A stretch of 5,854 nucleotides of DNA from an uncultured Lachnospiraceae bacterium. Its GTDB lineage: Bacteria; Bacillota; Clostridia; Lachnospirales; Lachnospiraceae. Shown here in pieces: positions 1 to 5,642 of the stretch (position 1 is the stretch's first letter; each line of letters starts with the position of its first letter). Below the pieces are notes generated by a model. It was given only the letters and a program-made list of their open reading frames with translations. It searched no databases and was not told the DNA's origin. The position numbers and the translations under genes were made by a program. The DNA is taken from positions 1 to 5,854 of the forward strand of contig CAMNGO010000135.1 in assembly GCA_946538445.1 (NCBI GenBank), written 5' to 3'.

Positions 1-1
1 T

Positions 2-316
2 ATCAGTGAGAAGATCCGCAGAGGAAAGCATACCACCAGACATTCGGAACTGATCTACCTGGGTAAAGACACTTACCTCATGGATACCCCGGGTTTCAGT
101 TCCCTGTATCTGGAAGATATGGACAAGGAAGATCTGAGATATTATTTTCCGGAATTTGAACCTTATGAGAACACATGTCGTTATAACGGATGCAGCCATA
201 CCCATGAGCCGGACTGTAAGGTAAAAGAAGCCCTGGAAGAGGGAAAGATCAGCCGGCTGAGATATGATGATTACATTATGTTTTACGAAGAACTGGCTCA
301 GAAAAAGAAATGGTAA
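2..316 (+). CDS. rsgA: Ribosome small-subunit-dependent GTPase A, C-terminal part (5' end outside the window)
   Basis: RsgA (YjeQ/CpgA) is a cytoplasmic GTPase that acts late in 30S subunit maturation. Only its last 104 residues are visible, read in frame from base 2. They begin just before the GKHTT switch segment (residues 9-13 of the visible part), followed by the G3 motif DTPGF. In this circularly permuted GTPase family these come near the end of the G domain. The C-terminal zinc-binding module is intact: C-x4-C-x-H-x5-C, with the cysteines and histidine in CRYNGCSHTHEPDC, followed by a helical tail ending in a lysine-rich KKKW. The P-loop and the N-terminal OB fold lie upstream of the window. 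The next gene, thiN, starts 15 nt after the TAA, so the two are probably co-transcribed. Family assignment is firm; the full length cannot be judged. Confidence 0.95.
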   Translation: MSEKIRRGKHTTRHSELIYLGKDTYLMDTPGFSSLYLEDMDKEDLRYYFPEFEPYENTCRYNGCSHTHEPDCKVKEALEEGKISRLRYDDYIMFYEELAQKKKW

Positions 317-322
317 GAAAGG
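317..322 (+). promoter_or_regulatory. Ribosome binding site that favours the second ATG of thiN
   Basis: GAAAGG directly follows the rsgA stop codon. It touches the ATG at 323, which is too close to serve it, but lies 9 nt before the ATG at 332. This is the reason for choosing 332 as the thiN start. Confidence 0.55.
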
Positions 323-331
323 ATGGGGCTG

Positions 332-1033
332 ATGAAGATACTGATTGTAACAGGAGGTCATCTCTCCCTGTCCTTCGCCACGGATTTTTTGAAAGATCAT
401 GCATTTGACCGGGTTATCGCGGCAGATTCCGGTTTGGCAGCCTGCCATGAACTTGGTCTGGTGCCGACGGATATCCTGGGAGATTTCGACAGTCTTGAGA
501 ATCATGATCTCCTGATCCCTTACCGGGATATGGGAGTTCCCATCAGAGAATTTCCATCAAGAAAAGACTACACCGACACAGAACTGGCTGTTCTATATGC
601 CAGGGACCTGTGGATGGAAGATTCGGAAGAGAAAACAAAGGATACTCTGGATAACGGGGATCCGGAAGGAAGGGTGTGGATCCTGGGAGCCACCGGGACA
701 CGCCTGGATCATACCTTATCCAATCTGGGTGCTCTGGTCACCATGACCGATCTGGGCATCCCCTGTACCATTTTGGACGAACATAATGAGATTGAGCTTC
801 TGAAAGGCCCTGCCATAAGAAGATATCAACCTCGCGATCCAAAGGATTATTTCTCCCTCCTGTCCCTCTCCGGGACTGCCGGAGGGATTGACCTGATAGG
901 ATTTTCCTACCCCATGGAAGACGGGGAACTGCCTCCATACGTAAGCCTTGGGGTAAGCAATGAGATCATAGAAAAAGAGGCAACCCTCCGTCTAAAAGAG
1001 GGTTACCTCTTGGTTATACGTGCAAAAGATTAA
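332..1033 (+). CDS. thiN: Thiamine diphosphokinase (thiamine pyrophosphokinase)
   Basis: ThiN transfers a pyrophosphate group from ATP to thiamine to give thiamine diphosphate, the active cofactor; it is cytoplasmic and lets cells use salvaged thiamine. The 233-residue protein shows the family motifs in order: ADSG (31-34), GDFDS (50-54), KDYTDTE (78-84), GATGTRLDHTLSN (119-131), and a C-terminal substrate-binding domain with GVSNEI (207-212). An in-frame ATG at 323 would add three residues, but its spacing to GAAAGG is too short and the product from 332 begins MKILIVTGG, as relatives do. A charged stretch at about 94-114 between the KDYTDTE and GATG motifs makes it somewhat longer than the roughly 214-residue Bacillus enzyme. 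It follows rsgA closely, a common Firmicute pairing, but the rpe gene often found between them is missing. No TPP riboswitch is visible before it. Its stop overlaps the stop of the convergent ychF. Confidence 0.93.
   Translation: MKILIVTGGHLSLSFATDFLKDHAFDRVIAADSGLAACHELGLVPTDILGDFDSLENHDLLIPYRDMGVPIREFPSRKDYTDTELAVLYARDLWMEDSEEKTKDTLDNGDPEGRVWILGATGTRLDHTLSNLGALVTMTDLGIPCTILDEHNEIELLKGPAIRRYQPRDPKDYFSLLSLSGTAGGIDLIGFSYPMEDGELPPYVSLGVSNEIIEKEATLRLKEGYLLVIRAKD
975..1011 (-). terminator. Probable intrinsic terminator of ychF, embedded in the thiN coding sequence
   Basis: A long inverted repeat has arms at 975-988 and 998-1011 and a 9-nt loop (989-997). Read on the - strand it is AAGAGGTAACCCTC, loop, GAGGGTTGCCTCTT: 14 consecutive pairs including one G-U wobble, followed by further T residues (TTTC). 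Read on the + strand the same position (981/1005) is a C-A mismatch and the stem is followed by GGTTATACG, not a T-tract. The polarity therefore fits termination of leftward transcripts coming out of ychF, about 20 nt past its stop. It lies entirely within the last 20 or so codons of thiN. No RNA data are available; the call rests on stem quality and the asymmetry. Confidence 0.75.
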
Positions 1034-2127
1034 ACGTTAAACTTAAACAGTACCACATCTCCGTCCTGCATGACGTACTCTTTTCCTTCAGACCGTACCA
1101 ACCCTTTTTCCCGGGCTGCAGCCATGCTGCCGTTGGCGATAAGATCGTCATAGCTGATAACATCTGCCTTGATAAAACCACGCTCAAAATCTGAGTGGAT
1201 CTTTCCGGCAGCCTGGGGAGCTTTGGTACCTTTTTTTATGGTCCAGGCTTTGGATTCGATGGGACCGGCAGTGAGATAGGAGAGCAATCCCAGGAGAGAA
1301 TAGCTGGCCTTGATCAGTTTTTCCAGACCGGACTCGGATAATCCCAGGTCCTCCAGGAAGAGAGCTCTTTCTTCTTCATCCAGCTCTGCGATCTCCTGTT
1401 CAATCTGAGCACAGACTACAAATACCTCTGCGTCACAGTCTTTGGCATATTCTTTAACCTGAGTTACAAACTCATTGGATGCACCGTCATCTGCCAGATC
1501 GTCCTCTGAGACATTAGCTGCGAAGATAACCGGTTTATCCGTGAGCAGGTTCCATTCCTTGATCCAGGCCTGTTCTTCTTCTTCTTCTGTCTCGAAATTC
1601 TTGGCCAGCTGCCCGTTTTCCAGATGATCCTTCATACGTTTTAAGAGGTCCAGCTCTGCAGCGGCCTTCTTATCATTATGAGCGGCCCTGGTCTGCTTGG
1701 CGATTCGACGTTCCAACACTTCGATATCGGAGAAAATGAGCTCAAAATTAATGGTTTCAATATCACGTAAAGGGTTGATCTCACCATCAACATGGATTAC
1801 GTTGGAATCCTCGAAACAACGGACCACATGGACGATGGCATCCACCTCACGGATGTTGGCCAGGAACTGGTTTCCCAGACCTTCACCATGGGATGCGCCC
1901 TTGACCAGGCCGGCGATATCAACGAACTCGATGGTGGCGGGAACGATTTTAGCAGAATCGTACATGTCCGAAAGAACAGCCAGCCGTTTGTCCGGCACTG
2001 CCACGATCCCGATATTGGGGTCAATGGTGCAGAAAGGGTAGTTGGCAGATTCTGCGCCTGCCTTAGTCAGTGAATTGAACAGGGTACTTTTTCCCACATT
2101 GGGAAGCCCGACGATACCTAATTTCAT
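1030..2127 (-). CDS. ychF: Redox-regulated ATPase YchF (Obg-family P-loop protein)
   Basis: YchF (OLA1 in eukaryotes) is a conserved cytoplasmic P-loop NTPase of the Obg group that prefers ATP and binds ribosomes; in E. coli it is linked to oxidative-stress regulation and translation. The 365-residue length is standard. Visible motifs are the P-loop GLPNVGKST (7-15), G3 DIAGL (70-74) followed by the typical KGASHGEGLGNQFL, the coiled-coil helical insert at about 130-190 with a run of five glutamates (181-185), and NVSE (205-208) in the position where GTPases have NKxD, which is the feature behind ATP preference. The C-terminal TGS domain spans about 281-364. The start at 2127 is supported by TGGAGGA six nt upstream. 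It follows psd by 47 nt on the same strand and could be the distal gene of the lipid operon or have its own promoter; no functional tie to lipids is apparent. Its TAA overlaps the thiN TAA. Confidence 0.97.
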   Translation of the reverse strand: MKLGIVGLPNVGKSTLFNSLTKAGAESANYPFCTIDPNIGIVAVPDKRLAVLSDMYDSAKIVPATIEFVDIAGLVKGASHGEGLGNQFLANIREVDAIVHVVRCFEDSNVIHVDGEINPLRDIETINFELIFSDIEVLERRIAKQTRAAHNDKKAAAELDLLKRMKDHLENGQLAKNFETEEEEEQAWIKEWNLLTDKPVIFAANVSEDDLADDGASNEFVTQVKEYAKDCDAEVFVVCAQIEQEIAELDEEERALFLEDLGLSESGLEKLIKASYSLLGLLSYLTAGPIESKAWTIKKGTKAPQAAGKIHSDFERGFIKADVISYDDLIANGSMAAAREKGLVRSEGKEYVMQDGDVVLFKFNV

Positions 2128-2162
2128 TTTTATTCCTCCATAAGAATCTATATACTTTCTTT

Positions 2163-2191
2163 ATGCGGACTTGATTAGTCCGCATTTTTTT
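2163..2191 (+). terminator. Hairpin plus T-tract oriented for the + strand, between psd and ychF
   Basis: ATGCGGAC (2163-2170), a 7-nt loop, then GTCCGCAT (2178-2185) form a perfect 8-bp stem followed on the + strand by six further T residues (2186-2191). On the - strand the stem is followed by AAAGAAAG, so it is not a terminator for psd. The psd stop codon (2175-2177) lies in the loop. As both flanking genes are on the - strand, it would end rightward transcripts antisense to ychF, for example thiN read-through, or it may serve as an intercistronic mRNA hairpin. Structure is certain; function is inferred. Confidence 0.6.
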
Positions 2192-2999
2192 GTCTTCCGA
2201 TTACTTCTCCCATCATTACCGGGATTTCTACATTTTTATTTAGATGATCCAGGATATCCTGTCTGAGCACTGCTTTGTCTTTGGAAAGAAGAAGGATTAC
2301 GGTAGAACCTCCGTATTCGAAATGTCCCTTTTCCTCTCCTCTTAAAACTCTGCCGGCAGAAGGATGTTCATTTACGATTCGGCCCACAAGCATGGCTCCG
2401 ACTTCCATCTGCACCGCCCGACCGAACTGATCCGTATCGATCACGCTGTATTGCCTGCTGTTTTCCACATATACCGGGAATTCCTCCAGGGCAACAGGTC
2501 TTACTGTATGATAAACCCCGTCTATTATCCTGTCTTTATATTTCCAACCTGAATCAAAATACATATATCGATGAAGATGATTCACGCACAGACGGAATAC
2601 CAGGGCATACCCCCCTTGGAAGCCGGAGGCAAGTTTCCTGTCTCTTAAGAGTCTGTGGATTGAATACTGACATTGCTTCACGCTCAGTAGCGTCTCCTCA
2701 TTGATTTCATATCCGCTAAGCAGTCCATCGCAAGGGGCGGACAAATCACTATCTTCCTCACTGACAGGCCTCAGGCCATCCCTTATTCTTCTGCAGAAGA
2801 AATCATTAAAACTGTGTATATCATCCATCTGATAGTCACTTTTCCGGATGGCATTCTTCTTTGCGAAGGGACCGATCAATACTTTGGATATCCTGCTGTC
2901 AAGCATCTTTCCACACAGATCTGACACAGGCTTGCTGATCAAAGGCCTGAGAAAGACCCGGCCTATTTTGTTTTTGTATAGAAAGTTCAATATGCTCAT
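2175..2999 (-). CDS. psd: Phosphatidylserine decarboxylase proenzyme
   Basis: Psd converts phosphatidylserine to phosphatidylethanolamine at the membrane, using a pyruvoyl group formed by self-cleavage. The 274-residue protein carries FNDFFCRRIRDGLRP (64-78), APCDG (88-92, whose Asp91 matches the conserved Asp of the active site), HRYMYFDSG (143-151), the MEVGAMLVGRIVN block (198-210), and GGST (230-233). Cleavage is expected between Gly231 and Ser232, giving a short alpha chain of about 43 residues that begins with the pyruvoyl. The motif normally written DYHRxH reads HLHRYM here, so the second histidine is replaced by Met146 and the Asp by His141; I treat the enzyme as probably active but atypical. 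The N-terminal segment (1-50) resembles other clostridial Psd proteins. Its start has only a weak AGG about 9 nt upstream. It lies 24 nt behind pssA, the enzyme that makes its substrate, which supports the assignment. Confidence 0.92.
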   Translation of the reverse strand: MSILNFLYKNKIGRVFLRPLISKPVSDLCGKMLDSRISKVLIGPFAKKNAIRKSDYQMDDIHSFNDFFCRRIRDGLRPVSEEDSDLSAPCDGLLSGYEINEETLLSVKQCQYSIHRLLRDRKLASGFQGGYALVFRLCVNHLHRYMYFDSGWKYKDRIIDGVYHTVRPVALEEFPVYVENSRQYSVIDTDQFGRAVQMEVGAMLVGRIVNEHPSAGRVLRGEEKGHFEYGGSTVILLLSKDKAVLRQDILDHLNKNVEIPVMMGEVIGRQKNAD

Positions 3000-3023
3000 A
3001 TGATCATACCTGATGAATACTAT

Positions 3024-3722
3024 CTATATTGTGTAGGTGTTAAATGAGATGATACAGGTTATAAACTCGACAACCCCGATTGCGATCAGGATCAGCAATC
3101 CGATTTTTCCGGGTTTTTTCACTTTCACGTTCAGAACAAAAGCGATCGCCACCACCAGCATTACCAGGAAATATACGATGGTCAGATCCCATTTGCCGAA
3201 AAAATGAAGAACCATGACCAATGGGAATATCAGGGCTGCGGAAGTGACCGGAAGTCCTATATAATAAGTAACTCCTGTCTGTTTTGATTCTTCATTGCGC
3301 ATCTCACAGGTCGCATTAAAATAAGCAAGCCGGATCAGTGCGGCAAGCACGTAGAACAATGCGATAACAAGCAGAATGATAAGCATGGGAAATGATCCAT
3401 CATAATCTTTTTTTTTGACAATCTCAGTGAAGATTCCGCTGATCCTAAGCTGGGCAAGCCCTATGGAAACCGGAAGTACTCCAAAAGCGATGAGATCGGC
3501 CAGGGAGTCTATCTGGATACCGAAATCTTTCTCCAGCTTGGTTCGGTTTTTCTTGGTTCTTGCCACAGTCCCATCAAAGGAATCGAAGATCCCGGATACC
3601 ATCAGGAAAAATATGCCGATTTCAGGATGTCCTACTCCGGTAACAGTGATAATGATGCCGAGCATTCCGGAAATAAGTGATAAATATGTCAGTATTACAG
3701 TATAGTCATAAACCCCTATCAT
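3024..3722 (-). CDS. pssA: CDP-diacylglycerol--serine O-phosphatidyltransferase (phosphatidylserine synthase)
   Basis: This integral membrane enzyme would transfer the phosphatidyl group from CDP-diacylglycerol to L-serine, the first step to PE. The 232-residue protein has the CDP-alcohol phosphotransferase signature: Asp47, Asp50-Gly51, Ala54-Arg55, Gly68, Asp72 and Asp76, with the four aspartates that bind metal and catalyse. The Arg55-to-Gly68 spacing is 12 residues rather than the usual 8, a small insertion rich in Lys/Arg/Glu. Hydrophobic segments lie at about 10-30, 113-133, 158-175, 180-198 and 206-226, and GLPVTSAA (156-163) matches the conserved GLP region of PssA proteins. Serine as substrate is inferred mainly from psd lying directly downstream; the family also makes PG phosphate and other lipids. 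The start at 3722 has a strong GGAGGA six nt upstream and overlaps the preceding gene by 17 nt, so the two are probably translationally coupled. An A9 run on the coding strand encodes Lys103-105. Confidence 0.88.
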   Translation of the reverse strand: MIGVYDYTVILTYLSLISGMLGIIITVTGVGHPEIGIFFLMVSGIFDSFDGTVARTKKNRTKLEKDFGIQIDSLADLIAFGVLPVSIGLAQLRISGIFTEIVKKKDYDGSFPMLIILLVIALFYVLAALIRLAYFNATCEMRNEESKQTGVTYYIGLPVTSAALIFPLVMVLHFFGKWDLTIVYFLVMLVVAIAFVLNVKVKKPGKIGLLILIAIGVVEFITCIISFNTYTI

Positions 3723-4773
3723 GGTTAGTCCTCCTACACAAAAATCCTATCAAGGTAATGATGCCGCTGATGGATACACAGATATAAAATGTGATCCCGC
3801 GACTGATGAGTTCCACACTATAAGCCATCTGTCGGTCCATCATCTGGCAGAAACCATCGAGCATGAGGTAATCAGAGATTCCCATGCCGCCCGGGATCGG
3901 GACAAAATTGTATCCGATGGTTACCAGACATTGCTTGGAAAATACCAGGACCATCTTGATCTTCTCACCGCCAAGTGATGCAAAGATAAGCATAGGCACC
4001 ACAAGCTGGCACGATCTCTGGATCAGATTCCACAGGAATGCAGTAAACAAAACTCTCTTTCTCCCTGATATCAAGGCCGAACATACTTTATAATCATTTC
4101 CTATCTTTGATATCCTCGATAGTTTTTTGTCTTTTTCCTTTATCAATCCTCTATTATACAGAAACAGGATCAATTTCGAAAGTGGTTTAAAAATCAGATC
4201 TTCCTTTTTTAATAGAATAAAAAAGACAAGAAAAAGGCCGGATAAACCGACGAAACCAATTCCGATAAAAATCTTCGAGATACCGCCAAAGTCCCGGAAA
4301 GCCTTTGGGCTGATCAAAACAGACAGTAGTCCCAAGACGATGATGGAAAGGGTGTACATCATAAGATTCAGGATAAGTGTCGCCGTTACGATCCCCATAG
4401 GAATGCCGTCCCTTGTCATAAAGAAAGCACTGGCGGGCTGCCCGCCGGTTGCCGATGGGGTAATGGCGGAGAAATAGATATCTGATGTGCTGTATAAGAG
4501 CCCTTTCCTAAGACTTTTGGGGTGACCGGCATATTTCAGAATGGAGCATATGGCTACACCCTCAAACCATACGAACAAAGCGGCTGATACGATGGCCAGG
4601 ATAAAGTAAGACCGGTCAGATAATCGAAGGATATCGATCAGCTGACTGACGGATATATCCTGATTCTGCCTCAGGATCAGTCGAATCGTAAGTATTGCAA
4701 GAAGCAGAGAGACGAGAGTCCATATTAAATTTTTGGATAAGCTTCGATTCTCTTTCATGGAATGATTCATCAT
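3706..4773 (-). CDS. Lysylphosphatidylglycerol synthase transmembrane (flippase-like) domain protein, stand-alone
   Basis: This 355-residue polytopic membrane protein belongs to the UPF0104/LPG-synthase transmembrane family, the flippase half of MprF without the aminoacyl-transferase half. Diagnostic motifs are FSAITPSATGGQPAS (101-115) and PIPGGMGISD (292-301), both typical of this fold. About eight hydrophobic stretches can be seen, for example 15-34, 56-78, 128-153, 167-188, 242-266, 283-295 and 324-346, with a basic cytoplasmic-type loop at about 189-240. In MprF this domain moves lysyl-PG to the outer leaflet; here the neighbours suggest that a PE- or PS-related lipid or a PAP2 product is moved, but this is inference and no substrate is visible. 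The start at 4773 cannot move upstream, because an in-frame TAG precedes it; ATGs at 4770 and 4758 are alternatives. None has a clear Shine-Dalgarno, so coupling to the PAP2 gene, which ends 9 nt earlier, is likely. Its end overlaps pssA by 17 nt. Confidence 0.85.
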   Translation of the reverse strand: MMNHSMKENRSLSKNLIWTLVSLLLAILTIRLILRQNQDISVSQLIDILRLSDRSYFILAIVSAALFVWFEGVAICSILKYAGHPKSLRKGLLYSTSDIYFSAITPSATGGQPASAFFMTRDGIPMGIVTATLILNLMMYTLSIIVLGLLSVLISPKAFRDFGGISKIFIGIGFVGLSGLFLVFFILLKKEDLIFKPLSKLILFLYNRGLIKEKDKKLSRISKIGNDYKVCSALISGRKRVLFTAFLWNLIQRSCQLVVPMLIFASLGGEKIKMVLVFSKQCLVTIGYNFVPIPGGMGISDYLMLDGFCQMMDRQMAYSVELISRGITFYICVSISGIITLIGFLCRRTNHDRGL

Positions 4774-4782
4774 CTATGCATT

Positions 4783-5451
4783 TCAATGCTTTCGGATTAC
4801 TCTGGTCATGATCAGAAGTCCGATTTCGGCTACAATTATCCCCCCAAAAACGTCCACGATCACATGCTGTTTCACGAATAGCGTGGAAGCAAAGACCAAT
4901 AACGAAATAATAAGATGTAACGGCTTCGCCCATCTTGGTAATGACTTCAGATAGAAAGTGCTTCGGAAGATAATCCAGCTATCCAGACAATGGATGGAAG
5001 GAAACAGATTATCTGCCGGATCGACCTCATAAAGATATCTTACACAACGGTTTAAAAAGTCTGCCCCTGTGATGTTCTCCCTGACCATGGTTGTCGGCAG
5101 CAGAAGAAAACAGATAAGACATAGGATTTTACCGATGATTTCTGCTCCGATCAAAGTGTTACAGTTCTCCCGTGTATCCCGGGATATCATATAATAACCT
5201 ATGGCCCATTGAAGGTAGGAGACCGGTATGTAGACAATGATGAATTCCTTCACATAAGGGACAGCTTTGTCCAAGGCTGTCTCCATGGAATAGTGATACC
5301 AGCCGGAAGTAAATAATCTGCTTCCAAAATAGGTAATGATGTTAATAAAAGCCATTGCCAACAAAGCTCTGCATCCATAGGCCGGAGGAAGGAAACGGGA
5401 AATGGCCCTCCTCCATGGGTGCGTTTTTATTGTAAACTCATTTTCTTTCAT
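4783..5451 (-). CDS. PAP2-superfamily membrane protein with Aur1/inositolphosphotransferase-like motifs
   Basis: This 222-residue membrane protein has the two best conserved PAP2 motifs: FPSIHC (150-155), with His154 matching the C2 histidine, and STLFVKQHVIVD (189-200), with His196 as the nucleophile candidate and Asp200 as its partner. The usual SR of motif C3 is ST here, and no KxxxxxxRP motif C1 is seen. This pattern resembles the Aur1/Ipt1-type branch (PAP2_3), which transfers lipid phosphate headgroups, more than plain phosphatidate phosphatases. Hydrophobic segments lie at about 28-46, 68-90, 104-120, 155-170, 178-193 and 200-217. It is the first gene of a - strand cluster with a flippase-like protein, pssA and psd, so a lipid phosphate substrate at the membrane is likely. 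The exact reaction (dephosphorylation or headgroup transfer) cannot be told. The start at 5451 is the first ATG after an in-frame TAG; it has only a weak purine-rich stretch (AGAAAG) upstream. Confidence 0.83.
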   Translation of the reverse strand: MKENEFTIKTHPWRRAISRFLPPAYGCRALLAMAFINIITYFGSRLFTSGWYHYSMETALDKAVPYVKEFIIVYIPVSYLQWAIGYYMISRDTRENCNTLIGAEIIGKILCLICFLLLPTTMVRENITGADFLNRCVRYLYEVDPADNLFPSIHCLDSWIIFRSTFYLKSLPRWAKPLHLIISLLVFASTLFVKQHVIVDVFGGIIVAEIGLLIMTRVIRKH

Positions 5452-5483
5452 ATAAGTTTTTTCTTTCTAAAAATATACCGGAT

Positions 5484-5512
5484 GATACATAGTGATCTCA
5501 AAATTATGTACC
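5484..5512 (-). other. Inverted repeat in the leader of the PAP2 transcript
   Basis: On the - strand GGTACATA and TATGTATC form an 8-bp stem with one G-U pair around a 13-nt loop. It lies between the predicted transcription start (about 5521) and the PAP2 start codon. It is AT-rich and lacks a T-tract; it could be a protein-binding site or chance. No known riboswitch or leader element is recognised. Confidence 0.3.
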
Positions 5513-5527
5513 ATTACTGCCATGACA

Positions 5528-5556
5528 AGAATACCATTTATTGCTTTTATTGACAA
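5528..5556 (-). promoter_or_regulatory. Sigma-A-type promoter for the PAP2/flippase/pssA/psd cluster
   Basis: On the - strand TTGTCA (5551-5556) is separated by exactly 17 nt from TATTCT (5528-5533), and a TGG extension immediately precedes the -10 (5534-5536). This is a good extended -10 promoter. Transcription would start near 5521, giving a leader of about 70 nt before the PAP2 start. It is the only convincing - strand promoter in the divergent region and the probable source of the whole lipid operon. Confidence 0.65.
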
Positions 5557-5589
5557 GGGTCTGTCCAAGCGCCCCTTCTTTTTTAAGGT

Positions 5590-5601
5590 TTTTCATGAAA
5601 A
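5590..5601. other. 12-bp perfect palindrome TTTTCATGAAAA between divergent promoters
   Basis: The palindrome lies 12 nt upstream of the predicted lgt -35 and 33 nt upstream of the - strand -35. Its placement between two divergent promoters would suit an operator, but it is AT-rich and only 12 bp, so chance is possible. No regulator family is recognised. Confidence 0.3.
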
Positions 5602-5613
5602 TATAAAAAAAGA

Positions 5614-5642
5614 TGTACTTTTTCCCTCACTTGCATTATAAT
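5614..5642 (+). promoter_or_regulatory. Promoter of lgt
   Basis: A consensus TATAAT at 5637-5642 is preceded after 17 nt by TGTACT (5614-5619), a weak match to TTGACA. An A-rich stretch (5598-5611) just upstream could act as an UP element. Transcription would begin near 5649, giving a leader of about 29 nt that contains the GAAGGGAAG ribosome binding site at 5662-5670. Confidence 0.65.

Noticed and set aside
1573..1587. (TTC)5 trinucleotide repeat in ychF
   Set aside because: It encodes a glutamate run in a helical insert where YchF proteins are normally Glu-rich, and length changes would stay in frame.
1697..2041. Open frames on the + strand opposite ychF (also 1792-2073)
   Set aside because: They lie wholly antisense to a strongly recognised gene, show no family motifs and have no ribosome binding site.
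2149..2177. Possible ychF promoter on the - strand (TAATCA, 17 nt, TATATA)
   Set aside because: Both boxes are poor matches and the implied leader would be only about 14 nt, with the ribosome binding site at its very end.
4127..4477. Open frame of 116 codons on the + strand opposite the flippase gene
   Set aside because: Antisense shadow with a Lys/Arg/Pro-rich artefact composition and no ribosome binding site.
4616..4933. A 105-codon open frame on the - strand bridging the PAP2 and flippase genes
   Set aside because: It is out of frame with both recognised proteins, hydrophilic and low in recognisable features; both flanking genes are intact, so it is a frame shadow and not a frameshift piece.
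5550..5578. TTGACA on the + strand as a -35 for lgt
   Set aside because: No acceptable -10 lies 16-18 nt downstream; the hexamer overlaps the complement of the - strand -35, and a consensus TATAAT at 5637 explains lgt better.
5555..5583. AAGGG/CCCTT hairpin followed by T-rich sequence as a + strand terminator
   Set aside because: The stem is only 5 bp with a 13-nt loop, and no + strand gene lies upstream.
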